From positions 124,001-188,000 of the forward strand of contig JAFKJU010000025.1 in the NCBI GenBank assembly GCA_017305935.1: a DNA stretch of 64,000 bases. The letters run 5' to 3'. Below the pieces are notes generated by a model that was not told the origin of the DNA, made no database searches, and worked only from the letters and a program-made list of their open reading frames with translations. Shown here piece after piece: positions 52,761 to 61,941 of the stretch. Made by a program: the position numbers and the translations under genes. Within the stretch, counting starts at the first letter, position 1; the number at the start of each line of letters is the position of its first letter. The DNA comes from Hyphomicrobiales bacterium (GTDB lineage Bacteria > Pseudomonadota > Alphaproteobacteria > Rhizobiales > Rhizobiaceae).

Positions 52761-53550
52761 CGCCGCGCTCCTTGCGGCCGCGGCGCTCGCGCAGCAGGGC
52801 GAGGCCCAGCCCGCCGAGCATGATGCCGGCCGTGGCGACGCCGGCGAGGCGCAGGGCCGTCCAGATGATCGGGGAATAGCGTCCGGTCACCGGGTCATAG
52901 TGATAGCAGAGCAGCAGCAACTGATCGCCCCAGGTGCCGATCCGGCCGCGCCCGGCTTCCGTCAGCGCCAGGGCGAGATCCTCGGGGGCGGGCTGGAGGC
53001 CGTAAAGCCAGCGGCTGAGCCGGCCGTCCGCCGTAAGCACGGCCGTGGCGGCGATATGGGCATACTGGCCGATTGCGTCATCCCATCCATAGCGATAGCC
53101 GAGTGCATCGGTGACGGCGGCGATGTTTTTTCGCGAGCCGGTCAGCGCGTGAACGGATGCGGAAAGCGCCGGATAGCGGCGCTGCAGATCCGCAAGGCTG
53201 TCGCGGGCATCCTGAGGCACTTCCTTCGGGTCGATGCTGAAGGCGATGATCTCGAAATCCCGCCCCGGCTTGTAATCCTGGACCCGGATGGCCTCCATCA
53301 AGCCGGAAAGCGTGACGCCGCAGATGTTCGGACATTTGTGCAGCAGGGGAACCAGCAGGATGGGCCGGTCGTGTGCGATGCCGGCAAGCGTCGCCGGGGC
53401 ACCATGCTGATCGATGAAGGGAATCGCGAGCGGCACCTGCGCATCCGACTTTCGATCGATACCGGCGGTTTCGAACGGGTTGAATGCAGCGGCGGCGGGC
53501 GCAGCGCAGAGCAGGCTGGAAAGCAGCAGGAGGATAGGGGCGCGCATCAC
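52753..53550 (-). CDS. SCO1/SenC copper chaperone
   Basis: A 265-residue thioredoxin-fold protein. A signal sequence spans the first 22 residues and a membrane helix lies near the C-terminus (ATAGIMLGGLGLALLR). The copper motif CPNIC (73-77) is intact, and the family His follows further on (AHIAATAVL). Sco proteins load CuA of subunit II, here encoded directly downstream. It overlaps the preceding small gene by 4 bases. Confidence 0.88.
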   Translation of the reverse strand: MMRAPILLLLSSLLCAAPAAAAFNPFETAGIDRKSDAQVPLAIPFIDQHGAPATLAGIAHDRPILLVPLLHKCPNICGVTLSGLMEAIRVQDYKPGRDFEIIAFSIDPKEVPQDARDSLADLQRRYPALSASVHALTGSRKNIAAVTDALGYRYGWDDAIGQYAHIAATAVLTADGRLSRWLYGLQPAPEDLALALTEAGRGRIGTWGDQLLLLCYHYDPVTGRYSPIIWTALRLAGVATAGIMLGGLGLALLRERRGRKERGDA

Positions 53551-53900
53551 CGCTCCTCCTCATCCGGCCAGCCATGGGCGGCAAGCAGATCCATGGCCCT
53601 TGCGATCGGCACATGAGCAAGCCCTCGCCGCTGGTCGCTCCAGCCATAGGTTTCCAGCCGTGTCTTTGCCGCCTGTTGCAAGCGGTCGCCGTCGGCGCGC
53701 GGATCGGTCTCCAACCTGATCCCGCGGCGCAGCGCCGAGGCAGCGGGCTCTGCTGCGGGAGGGCGGTCGAAGGAAACGATCAACACGGCGGCCACCACGC
53801 AGAAGGCGGTAACCACCACCAGCAATGCGGCGGCGACCAGCAGCCATCGCGGGCGCACATCGCTGGTCTCGACGGAGGATAAACGAGTGAGCGCTTTCAT
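53547..53900 (-). CDS. Small membrane-anchored hypothetical protein of the ACIII-caa3 operon
   Basis: A 117-residue protein with one N-terminal membrane helix (RWLLVAAALLVVVTAFCVVA, 19-38) and a periplasmic domain (RLETDPRADGDRLQQAAKTR, then LETYGWSDQRRGLAHVPIAR). The last part has the form of a conserved segment often seen beside Sco and oxidase genes, but I cannot name the family. It overlaps both ActF and Sco genes by 4 bases, so it is co-translated with them. A role in oxidase or complex III assembly is inference. Confidence 0.75.
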   Translation of the reverse strand: MKALTRLSSVETSDVRPRWLLVAAALLVVVTAFCVVAAVLIVSFDRPPAAEPAASALRRGIRLETDPRADGDRLQQAAKTRLETYGWSDQRRGLAHVPIARAMDLLAAHGWPDEEER

Positions 53901-54928
53901 GCCCGCATCCTTTCCGTTCGTCCCCAGGCGAAAAGGCGGCGGGCGAGGGGTGCTGCAAGGGCGCCACCGGCTGCCGCCATCAGGAAGCAGCCGAAGCCGA
54001 GCCATGCGGGGCCGTGGATTTCCGGCAGGATGAGCCAGCCGATCTCGACCAGGCTGGCGAGCAGTGTCACGGCTGCAATCCCCCTTAGCCAGTTGCGGCT
54101 GCTGCGGATCGGGGTGAACAGCAGCAGGAACGCCGGCAGCAAGCGGAGCGCTGCCAACAATGTCTCCGCCACGCCCCAGAGACCAACCCCGCGGCGCGCA
54201 AACCATGCCGCACCCGGCGGCAGGTTTCCGGACCAGAGAATGAAATACTGCATGAAGAAGAAATAGGGCCAGCACAGCAGCAGTGTGAGGAACAATGCGC
54301 CGGTAAGGGAAACGTCGCCATCGGACGGTTGCCGCAACCCCAGGAGAAGCATCGCCGCGAAAGCGGTCAGCATCTGCAAGGCCAGAATATAGAGACCGAA
54401 GCCGGAGGAATGGAAATTCGGATCGAGGGACTGGATCAGGTCTGTGGCAAGCAGGCTGTCGAGCAGGACGAAGCCGATGCTGCCCGCGACGGCCACGGCG
54501 CGCCCCGGTTTCAGCGCCATCCGCAGGGAAAGCAACGCCGCGAAGACGAGGATCGCGACAAGCCGCAGGCTGAAAAACACCGGCGAGAGATAGACGGCCT
54601 TGAACCCGGTGAGAGTGTCGCCCGAAGACCAGGGGTAGAGCCGGGAAAGACCGGCGAGCAGCGGAATGGCAAGAACAGGCAACCAGGGCGTCAGCCCGGC
54701 GAGAAGCCTTGCCTCCGCTTCCACACAGGCTTGCCAGCGGCCGGGAATGACCCAAGTCAGCGCGAGGAACAGCAGGCCGCCGAGCAGGATGCCGCTTGCC
54801 AGGACGAAAGCACAGAGCCAGCCACCAAGCGCTGCGGCCGGCGCGAAAGGCAACGGCGCAAGCGACAGGACCAGAAGGGCAAGCCCGGCCCATTCGGCGA
54901 GGTGGGGAGACGCGCGTCCCGGTGTCAT
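53897..54928 (-). CDS. actF: Alternative complex III, membrane subunit ActF
   Basis: A 343-residue protein with about ten membrane helices. It lacks cofactor motifs and resembles a shortened ActC-like subunit, as ActF does. Features include GFKAVYLSPVFFSLRLVAIL and CWPYFFFMQYFILWSGNLPP. In alternative complex III, ActC and ActF form the quinol-interacting membrane core. It overlaps actE by 4 bases. The assignment rests on operon order as well as topology. Confidence 0.8.
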   Translation of the reverse strand: MTPGRASPHLAEWAGLALLVLSLAPLPFAPAAALGGWLCAFVLASGILLGGLLFLALTWVIPGRWQACVEAEARLLAGLTPWLPVLAIPLLAGLSRLYPWSSGDTLTGFKAVYLSPVFFSLRLVAILVFAALLSLRMALKPGRAVAVAGSIGFVLLDSLLATDLIQSLDPNFHSSGFGLYILALQMLTAFAAMLLLGLRQPSDGDVSLTGALFLTLLLCWPYFFFMQYFILWSGNLPPGAAWFARRGVGLWGVAETLLAALRLLPAFLLLFTPIRSSRNWLRGIAAVTLLASLVEIGWLILPEIHGPAWLGFGCFLMAAAGGALAAPLARRLFAWGRTERMRA

Positions 54929-55458
54929 GAGCCGCTCTCCTCAAGACGCCGGCGCTCGTCCTCGTCGAGAGCGGATGCCGGCATGGACTGGCTGATCTGC
55001 AGCGCGCGGATATAGGCGGCGATTGCCCAGCGATCGCGGGGCTCTATGCGGTCGGAATAGCTGTACATCGCACCGTAGCCCGCGGTAATGACATCGACGA
55101 AATGGCGGCTGGGCGCCGCCTTCAGTCGGGCCTCGTGGAAACTCGGCGGCTGCGGAAAGCCGCGCGACGGAATGCGCCCGTGGCCATCGCCGGTCAGGCC
55201 GTGGCAGGGGGTGCAATAGATGGCGTAGCGCTCCGCCCCGCGTTGCAGCAGGGCGGGGGTGAGGGGCGGGCGGTTCTGCAGCGCGGCCATGCGGGCGGGA
55301 TCGTCGCGCGCCAGCGTGCCCTCGGGCGGGGCCTGCAACGCCTTGCCATCGGCGAAGAGTTTGCTCGGCTCGTCGGAATCGGAACGCGGCTGGCGCCCCA
55401 TGTCGTTGCAGGCGGCCGGCAGCAGGCAGAGGAGGACAAGCAGGATCGCGCGTTTCAT
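54925..55458 (-). CDS. actE: Alternative complex III, monoheme cytochrome c lipoprotein ActE
   Basis: A 177-residue exported lipoprotein. The signal ends in the lipobox LPAAC (Cys17), and the single heme site is YCTPCHGLTGDG near residue 82. A likely distal Met ligand lies in YGAMYSYSDRI. ActE is the monoheme subunit that passes electrons toward the oxidase. It overlaps both actD and actF by 4 bases. Confidence 0.88.
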   Translation of the reverse strand: MKRAILLVLLCLLPAACNDMGRQPRSDSDEPSKLFADGKALQAPPEGTLARDDPARMAALQNRPPLTPALLQRGAERYAIYCTPCHGLTGDGHGRIPSRGFPQPPSFHEARLKAAPSRHFVDVITAGYGAMYSYSDRIEPRDRWAIAAYIRALQISQSMPASALDEDERRRLEESGS

Positions 55459-56015
55459 TCCGGCTCCTCCGCCTTGCCGACCGTGTGGACCGCGCGCGGC
55501 GCAAGGCTTTCGAGGAAGCCGCGCACAAAGGCGGGCTCGAAAGACGCGTCATCGCCAAAGATGATCAGGAAGAAACGATCGACGTTGACACGCTCGAAGC
55601 CCGGCACGTCGAAGACAGGATGGTGCAGGCGCGGCAGGCGATTGAGCACCAGCATGCCGAAGACGGCGGCCAGCACCGCAAACAGCACGGCCAGCTCGAA
55701 GCTAACCATCAGGAAGGATTGCCAGGCGAAAAGCGGCCGGCCGCCGATATCGATCGGGAAATCCCCGATTGCGAAAACCTGCATGCCGTAGCCGAAGGCC
55801 GCGCCGAAGATGCCGCCTGCCAATGTCAGCAGCGCAAGGCGCCGGTCATGAAAGCCGAGCGCCTCCGGCATGCCTTCCAGCGGATAGGGCGAATAGCTGT
55901 CGAGGCGGGAAAAGCCGGCGGCGCGTGCCTTTCGCACCGCCTCGACGAGACGCTCGCCATCGTCGAATTCGGCAATGAGGCCGAAGGGTTGCAGATGGGC
56001 TTCCGGTTCACGCAT
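55455..56015 (-). CDS. actD: Alternative complex III, subunit ActD (DUF3341)
   Basis: A 186-residue protein with a soluble N-terminus (GLIAEFDDGERLVEAVRKAR, then SRLDSYSPYPLEGMPEALGF) followed by two membrane helices, the exact DUF3341 layout of ActD. It binds no cofactor and stabilises the complex. It overlaps actC by 8 bases and actE by 4. Confidence 0.9.
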   Translation of the reverse strand: MREPEAHLQPFGLIAEFDDGERLVEAVRKARAAGFSRLDSYSPYPLEGMPEALGFHDRRLALLTLAGGIFGAAFGYGMQVFAIGDFPIDIGGRPLFAWQSFLMVSFELAVLFAVLAAVFGMLVLNRLPRLHHPVFDVPGFERVNVDRFFLIIFGDDASFEPAFVRGFLESLAPRAVHTVGKAEEPE

Positions 56016-57345
56016 CCTCCAGCCTCCCGGTCTTGCGATAGGCTTCCTTCACCTCGAAAGCGGAGATGACCGGCAGGTAGCGCACGAACAGCAGATAGGG
56101 GGTCAGAAAAACCCCGAGCATGCCGAGGAACAAGGCCCATTCCCAATGGCTCGGGCTGTATTCTCCCCAGGAAGAGACGAGCCGGTCGCGATAAAGCGCC
56201 GTGGTCAGCAGCATGAAGCGCTCGAACCACATGCCGACCGTCACCGAAAGCGCCACCAGGAAAAGCAGCAGCGGTTTTCTGCGCAGCCGCGCGAACCAAA
56301 GCATCTGCAGCGGCAGGAAATTGAAGATCACGGCGGCCCAGTAGCTGTAGGCATAGGTGCCCGTCAGCCGGTCGCGGAGCGTGTCGATGTCGGGACCTTC
56401 GCCGGAATAGAGCGCGTCGAACACCTCGGCGAGATAACCATAGGCGGTCATCAGGCCCGTGGCGAGCAGGAAGAGAGCGAGGCGGTCGAGATGGCGGTCG
56501 GTGACCAATCGGTCGAGGCCGAGCGGATGGCGGATGGCGATCGCGATCATCAGCACGACGGCAAAGCCGGAAAAGGCGGCGCCCAGCACGAAATAGGGCG
56601 GGAAGACGGTGGAATTCCACCCGGGAACCGGCCCGGCCGCAAACAGCAGCGAGATCTCCGAATGCACCGAGACGACCAGCGGCACGGCAATCGCCGCCGT
56701 CAGCCGATAGGCCTGCTGCCAGCGCGCCCAATGCCGTCCCGATCCGCGCCAGCCGAGCGCGAGAAGCCCGTAGACGACCTGTCGCCCCCGGCTTTTCGCC
56801 CGGTCGCGTAAGGCTGCGAGATCGGGAACGATGCCGATATACCAGAACAGCAGCGACACGATCAGATAGGTCAGCACCGCAAAGAAATCCCAGGCGAGCG
56901 GGCTCTTGAACTGCGGCCAGAGGTCCATCGTGTTCGGATAGGGCGCCATCCAGTAGAACAGCCAGGGCCGGCCGAGATGCAGGATCGGATAGAGCCCGGC
57001 GCAGGCGACGGCGCACAGCGTCATCGCCTCGGCAAACCGGTTCAGCGAATTGCGCCAATGCCCGCCGGCGATCAGCAGCAGCGCCGAAATCAGCGTGCCG
57101 GCATGGCCGATGCCGAGAAACCAGACGTAATTGGCAATCGCCAGCCCCCAGTTGACCGGGATATTGATCCCCCAGACGCCGACCCCGTCGACGAACAGTA
57201 CGGCGGCGGAGACGAAGAAACAGCCGAGCAGCGCCAGCGACATGCCGAAAAACAACCGCCACAGGCGCGGATGCGGAAAATCCAGCGGTATGGAGACGAT
57301 GTCCTCGGTGATGGCGCGGTCGGCCTGGCGGGAAAAATCGCTCAT
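56008..57345 (-). CDS. actC: Alternative complex III, NrfD-like membrane subunit ActC
   Basis: A 445-residue NrfD/PsrC-family protein with about ten membrane helices and no heme motif. Landmarks are WGINIPVNWGLAIANYVWFL, GIGHAGTLISALLLIAGGHW and YPNTMDLWPQFKSPLAWDFF. It is thought to oxidise quinol with ActB. The start at 57345 overlaps the actB stop by 4 bases; longer frames upstream are shadows of actB. Confidence 0.92.
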   Translation of the reverse strand: MSDFSRQADRAITEDIVSIPLDFPHPRLWRLFFGMSLALLGCFFVSAAVLFVDGVGVWGINIPVNWGLAIANYVWFLGIGHAGTLISALLLIAGGHWRNSLNRFAEAMTLCAVACAGLYPILHLGRPWLFYWMAPYPNTMDLWPQFKSPLAWDFFAVLTYLIVSLLFWYIGIVPDLAALRDRAKSRGRQVVYGLLALGWRGSGRHWARWQQAYRLTAAIAVPLVVSVHSEISLLFAAGPVPGWNSTVFPPYFVLGAAFSGFAVVLMIAIAIRHPLGLDRLVTDRHLDRLALFLLATGLMTAYGYLAEVFDALYSGEGPDIDTLRDRLTGTYAYSYWAAVIFNFLPLQMLWFARLRRKPLLLFLVALSVTVGMWFERFMLLTTALYRDRLVSSWGEYSPSHWEWALFLGMLGVFLTPYLLFVRYLPVISAFEVKEAYRKTGRLEDA

Positions 57346-60119
57346 CCTTCGCCGTCCTCCGGCCGGATCCGGGCGAGATAGGTGGTGCGCGGGCGAGTAT
57401 TGGCTTCCTCCAGCAGCGTGTAATTGCGTGGGTCTGCCTTGGTGCGGCTGACGTGCGAGCCAGGGTCGGCGATGTTGCCGAAGACGATCGCCTGGGTCGG
57501 GCAGGCCTGCTGGCAGGCGGTCACGACCTCCCCGAGCGGCTGGTTCTCCCGGTCGGCAGCGATGCGGGCTTCCTCGATGCGCTGGACGCAATAGGTACAT
57601 TTTTCCATGACGCCGCGGCTGCGCACCGTCACCTGCGGGTTGCGCATCGCCTGCACGGAATCGGCATCCCCGGCGGTGTAGTCGAACCAGTTGAAGCGCC
57701 GCACCTTGTAGGGACAGTAGGAGGAACAGGTGCGCGTTCCGATGCAGCGATTGTAGACCTGCAAATTGAGGCCGTCGATGCTGTGGACGGCGGCGTTGAC
57801 CGGGCATCCCATCTCGCAGGGCGCCTGCTCGCAATGCATGCAAGGCACCGGCTGGAAGGCGTCTCCCGGCCCATCGGTATAGTGATCCACCCGCAACCAG
57901 TGCATGGCGCGCCCTTGCGCCACCATCGCCTTGCCGACGACGGGAATGTTGTTTTCGGCCTGGCAGGCGGTGACGCAGGCGTTGCAGCCGATGCACAGAT
58001 CGAGATCGATCGTCATGCCCCAGCTCGGATCCTGCGGCGGTCGGGGCGGGTAGAAGTCGGCGGCGGCGATATCGGTCTCCACCGCCTTTTCGCGGGCGGT
58101 GACGGATCGGACGAAATCGCGCCCTTCCTGCTGCTGATGCGGCTGGGTGAAGGCAAGCGGCACAGTTTTGCCGAGCGGCGTCAGCGTCAGGCCATCGCAG
58201 CGCCACGGGGTGCTGCTGCGCCTCAGAAGCCCGGCATCGTGGCCGATGCCCTCGGAAAGGCCGCCGGCAATGGCGCGGCCGTAACCGAGGGTCAACGCCA
58301 GCGTCTCGTCCGCCTGACCCGTGGCTATGAAGACCGGGCCTTGCAGGCGGATGTGTCCATCCGACACCTCCACCATATCGCCATCGGCGAGCCCGTGCCG
58401 GGCGGCGAGCGCCGGGGCGATCTGGACGACATTCTCCCAGACGAGCTTGCTCAGCGGCTTTGGGGTTTCCTGAAGCCAGGCGTTTTCGGAAAAAACGCCG
58501 TCCCAGACGGTGGCGTCAGGCCGGATGAGTGCCGTCAGGCCTTGCCTTGGCGGGCTTTTCGTTTCCAGTTCGAGCGAACGGTCGCGCACGGCCGGCGACA
58601 GCGTTTCGGGCCGGCTGCCCTCGACAAACCCCTTGAACAGCGCCGCACGCCATTTTTCCTCGAAAGCCTCGCCCCATGCGTTTCGCCAGGTACCGGAGAC
58701 GAGCGCCCGGTCGTCATTGCCCTCTCCGCCAGCGATGATGTCGAGAAGCCCGTGGCGCGAACGGACATCGAAGAAGGGCCGCACCAGCGGCTGGAGGATG
58801 ACTGTCGTGCCATCGACGGCGCGGGCGTCGCTCCAGCTTTCCAGATCGTGCTGCAAAGGCAGGTGCCACTGCGCGCGCGCCGCCGTTTCGTCGAAGTGCA
58901 GACCGGCATGCAGAAGCAGCGGCAGTTTTCCCAGCGCCGCCGTGAAATCGAGATCGGGGAGGGCATGGTAAACCGGGTTGGTATCGAGACAGAGCAATGT
59001 CTCGACCTTGCCGGCTGCCATGTCCGCCACGAGGTCGGCAATGCTTTCCGCCTGCAGGCTCTCGAATGGCGAAGGGGAGAAATGCAGGGTTCGTCCCAAG
59101 GCGCCGAGCCTTTCATTGATCAGCAGGCCGAGCTTGACGAGTGCCGCTGGCTGAGTCGTGCCGACCGTGAGCAGCGTGCGGTCTTGCGCCGCTGTCGCCA
59201 GCGCTTTCGAAATCCACGCCTCCTGCTGCGAACCCGGAGCCGGGGCATCGATGCCGAGACCGAGGCGGGCAGCGAGCGCTCGCAGGAGCGTGGCGGCTTC
59301 GTCGGGGGCGAGGGCAAGGCGCTGGTCGGCCACGGCGCCGGTAGCGCTCGGCACGGCTTCGGCGACGAGGAGTTGCATCCGTCGATCACCCTTGCGTCGC
59401 GCGGCGCCGAATTGCACCGCGTTGAGCGTCTGGCGCGGGCCGGGGCCGAGGAAATCGTCTTCGATGGCAAGGATGGTACTGGCTTGGTCGAAGCTCGGCT
59501 GCAGCGTCAGCGATTGACCGAACAGGCTTTGCGTGGCCGCGCGTTCGGCCGTGAACAGGCCGTCGTCCAGAATATGCCAGCGCGCCAGCGGCCAGCGCGC
59601 CAGCAAGGCGCGGATCTGCCGGGCGAGCGTCGGCGAGGAGAAGGGGCCGGTCAGCAGGCGAAACCCTTCACCCCTGCGCCGATCCATCGCGGCGGCATTT
59701 TCCGTCGCCCATCGACGGAAGGACGCCCAGCCCACCGGCGTGCCGAGCCGCCGCGGTCCGCGCGAGCGGTTGGGATCGTAGAGGCCGAGCAGCGCGGCCT
59801 GGGTGAAGGCATCGCTTTTGCCCTGCGCGGCAGGATGGTCCGGATTGCCTTCGAGCTTGACCGGCCGTCCGGTATAGGTCTTGCCCAGCACCGGCTGGGC
59901 GAGGCCGCAGAAGGTCACCGCCGTCGCATACCATTTGGCGATGCCCGGTGTCACGCCTTCGGGCTGGCGGACATAGGGAAGGGCGTTCTCGTCATGGCTT
60001 CCCGTGCAGCCGACGAGACCCGCCAGCGACAGCGACGCTCCCATCAGCTTCAGCAGGCTGCGCCGGTCGATCTCGGCCGGTGGGCGGCGATTTGGCTCTG
60101 TTGTGGGATCAAAGGGCAT
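57342..60119 (-). CDS. actB: Alternative complex III, iron-sulfur/molybdopterin-like subunit ActB
   Basis: A 925-residue protein. A twin-arginine signal (RRSLLKLMG) leads into a lipobox-like LVGC. Residues 40-700 resemble a molybdopterin oxidoreductase, which in ActB carries no cofactor. The C-terminal domain has the ferredoxin-like clusters CIGCNACVTACQAENN, CMHCEQAPCEMGC, CIGTRTCSSYC and CTYC. The third has three Cys, fitting a 3Fe-4S centre. The start at 60119 has AGGTGA upstream. It sits 5 bases after actA and overlaps actC by 4 bases. Confidence 0.93.
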   Translation of the reverse strand: MPFDPTTEPNRRPPAEIDRRSLLKLMGASLSLAGLVGCTGSHDENALPYVRQPEGVTPGIAKWYATAVTFCGLAQPVLGKTYTGRPVKLEGNPDHPAAQGKSDAFTQAALLGLYDPNRSRGPRRLGTPVGWASFRRWATENAAAMDRRRGEGFRLLTGPFSSPTLARQIRALLARWPLARWHILDDGLFTAERAATQSLFGQSLTLQPSFDQASTILAIEDDFLGPGPRQTLNAVQFGAARRKGDRRMQLLVAEAVPSATGAVADQRLALAPDEAATLLRALAARLGLGIDAPAPGSQQEAWISKALATAAQDRTLLTVGTTQPAALVKLGLLINERLGALGRTLHFSPSPFESLQAESIADLVADMAAGKVETLLCLDTNPVYHALPDLDFTAALGKLPLLLHAGLHFDETAARAQWHLPLQHDLESWSDARAVDGTTVILQPLVRPFFDVRSRHGLLDIIAGGEGNDDRALVSGTWRNAWGEAFEEKWRAALFKGFVEGSRPETLSPAVRDRSLELETKSPPRQGLTALIRPDATVWDGVFSENAWLQETPKPLSKLVWENVVQIAPALAARHGLADGDMVEVSDGHIRLQGPVFIATGQADETLALTLGYGRAIAGGLSEGIGHDAGLLRRSSTPWRCDGLTLTPLGKTVPLAFTQPHQQQEGRDFVRSVTAREKAVETDIAAADFYPPRPPQDPSWGMTIDLDLCIGCNACVTACQAENNIPVVGKAMVAQGRAMHWLRVDHYTDGPGDAFQPVPCMHCEQAPCEMGCPVNAAVHSIDGLNLQVYNRCIGTRTCSSYCPYKVRRFNWFDYTAGDADSVQAMRNPQVTVRSRGVMEKCTYCVQRIEEARIAADRENQPLGEVVTACQQACPTQAIVFGNIADPGSHVSRTKADPRNYTLLEEANTRPRTTYLARIRPEDGEG

Positions 60120-60124
60120 TGCGG

Positions 60125-60787
60125 TCACCTGTGACAGACATTGCATTGGGTGAGCTTGACGGGGTCGATATGTTCGACCCTGACGCGCAAGGCGGCGTAT
60201 TGCCGATGACTTTCCACACTGTCGTCCCAGCCGGACCAATCCATGCGCGTTACTTCACCGGGCGGGCGTAGCGCCGGTCCGGGGTTGCGGTGGCAATCCA
60301 GGCACCAGTTCATGTGAAAGGAATGGGCCGCCGCCGTCAGCGGCATGCGGTCGATGCGGCCATGGCAGGTGACGCAGGGCACGCCCTTGGCGACATGGGC
60401 GGAATGGTTGAAATAGACGTAATCGGGAAGCTTCGAGACGCGCTGCCAGATCAGCGGCTTGTCCTGCGCCAGGCTGAGGCGCACCGGCGCAAGCATCCCG
60501 GCATTCGTCCAGATCTGCGAATGGCAGGTCATGCAGACATGGGTGGCGGGAAAGCCGGCGCGGCTGCTGGTCTCGACGGCGCCGTGGCAGTAGCGGCAAT
60601 CGATACCGAGATCGCCGGCATGATGGCGGTGGCTGAAAGGAACAGGCTGATCGCGCACCCAGCCGACCACAGTGCCATATCCCTGGGACGCATAACCAGC
60701 GACGATCGCCAGGACGAGAGCGGCAGCCGCCATCAGCAGCATCGCTCTCAACCGCGTATCCGCCGAGGCGGTAAAAATCTGCGCCAT
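60125..60787 (-). CDS. actA: Alternative complex III, pentaheme cytochrome c ActA
   Basis: A 220-residue multiheme cytochrome. One N-terminal membrane anchor (AMLLMAAAALVLAIVAGYAS) precedes five CxxCH sites: CRYCH, CMTCH, CVTCH, CLDCH and CNVCH, the count expected for ActA. It is the first gene of the twelve-gene leftward respiratory unit. The start at 60787 gives MAQIF; two upstream in-frame starts would add 7-13 Arg-rich residues. The promoter should lie in 60788-60932, where I see no clear site. Confidence 0.92.
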   Translation of the reverse strand: MAQIFTASADTRLRAMLLMAAAALVLAIVAGYASQGYGTVVGWVRDQPVPFSHRHHAGDLGIDCRYCHGAVETSSRAGFPATHVCMTCHSQIWTNAGMLAPVRLSLAQDKPLIWQRVSKLPDYVYFNHSAHVAKGVPCVTCHGRIDRMPLTAAAHSFHMNWCLDCHRNPGPALRPPGEVTRMDWSGWDDSVESHRQYAALRVRVEHIDPVKLTQCNVCHR

Positions 60788-60932
60788 GCCGCGCTTCCCT
60801 TCGCGCATGCGCCGGCCGGCTGCCACGGCGGTCGAATCCGGTCAGAAAGTCGGCGAACGGCAGTTCAACACGGCCGGGCCGGCATTTGTTCCCTGCGCTT
60901 GTGGAAAAAGCACGCGGCGGCGGGATCGCCGA

Positions 60933-61820
60933 TCAGGAGGTTGCCCAGCGGTTCGGATCGCTCAGTTCTCGGACGACCGCAAAGAAGGCATGGATGGCCT
61001 TGCCGTTGCGGCGATCCTTCAGGCAGATCAGCTTTTCGTGCATCGTCAATGGCTGGTGGTCGAGGGCGATCTTGACGAGGCGCGGATCGTCGTCGAATTC
61101 GGCCTCGGAAACGATGCCGACGCCGATGCCTGTCGCGACGAGACGGCGGACGGCTTCGCGGCCTTCCGCCTCGATGGCGTAGCGCAGCGTCACGCCTTGC
61201 GCTCGGGCGAGTGCCTCGAACATCTGCCGCGTACGCGAACCTTCCTCGCGCATGATCAGCGGCCATGCGGCCAGCGCGTCGAGCGACATGCTCGCACAGC
61301 CGGCGAGGGCATGTGATTTCGCGACAAACAGCACCACCGGCGAGAGGTTGAGCGAAAGCACCTCGAACGGGCGGTCGTCGCGCAGGTCGCCGAGGACACC
61401 GATATCCACCTGATAATTCAGCAGATCTTCGACGATCTCCTCCGAATTGCCGCCGACGATCCTGATCTGGATGCCGGGAAAGCGGCTCTGGAAGACGGTG
61501 AGCGCTTCGAGCACGTGATCGACCGAGTCCGCGGCGATGCGCAGCGTGCCGGCCCGCAGCGAGCGCTCCTCCTGCAGGACGCCCAGCGCTTCGCCTTCCG
61601 CGTCGAACAGGCGGCGGGTTGCGACCAGCAGCCGGGCGCCAGCCGGCGTCAGTTCGATCTGCCGGCGTTTTCGTACGAACAGGGCGACATCATAGGCCTC
61701 TTCCAGCCAGCGCACCTGATCGGAGATCGCCGGCTGCGTCAGCCGCAAGGCGCGCGCGGCCTGCGAAAAGCTGCCGGACAACGCCACATGGTGGAAAGCG
61801 CGAAGCTGGACATAGCGCAT
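60933..61820 (-). CDS. LysR-family regulator of aminoethylphosphonate-type genes
   Basis: A 295-residue LysR protein. The helix-turn-helix is at residues 16-42 (GSFSQAARALRLTQPAISDQ) and the effector domain follows (RAGTLRIAADSVDHVLEALT). It is divergent from the PbfA-like gene, the layout of LysR regulators linked to aminoethylphosphonate catabolism. It probably activates that gene in response to a phosphonate intermediate. The linkage is inferred from position and overall resemblance. Confidence 0.75.
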   Translation of the reverse strand: MRYVQLRAFHHVALSGSFSQAARALRLTQPAISDQVRWLEEAYDVALFVRKRRQIELTPAGARLLVATRRLFDAEGEALGVLQEERSLRAGTLRIAADSVDHVLEALTVFQSRFPGIQIRIVGGNSEEIVEDLLNYQVDIGVLGDLRDDRPFEVLSLNLSPVVLFVAKSHALAGCASMSLDALAAWPLIMREEGSRTRQMFEALARAQGVTLRYAIEAEGREAVRRLVATGIGVGIVSEAEFDDDPRLVKIALDHQPLTMHEKLICLKDRRNGKAIHAFFAVVRELSDPNRWATS

Positions 61821-61864
61821 GGACGGGCCCTCCGGGTCGCTTCATGATATCGAAGGATTCTTAA

Positions 61865-61875
61865 ATAGGAGCTAT
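61865..61875. promoter_or_regulatory. Short dyad in the LysR-pbfA divergent promoter
   Basis: ATAG-GAG-CTAT is an 11-base inverted repeat in the AT-rich part of the 121-base gap between the divergent genes, 67 bases from the PbfA-like start. LysR proteins bind such interrupted dyads, but short ones arise by chance. Confidence 0.35.
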
Positions 61876-61941
61876 ATTATCGATTTTATTCCCCTTGCGA
61901 AAGATGCGATGGATTTTGTGTAGCGACGATCGGAGAAAGCG

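Noticed and set aside
57453-60134. An 893-codon plus-strand frame opposite actB
   Set aside because: ActB has a Tat signal and four Fe-S motifs on the minus strand; the opposite frame has no recognisable domain.
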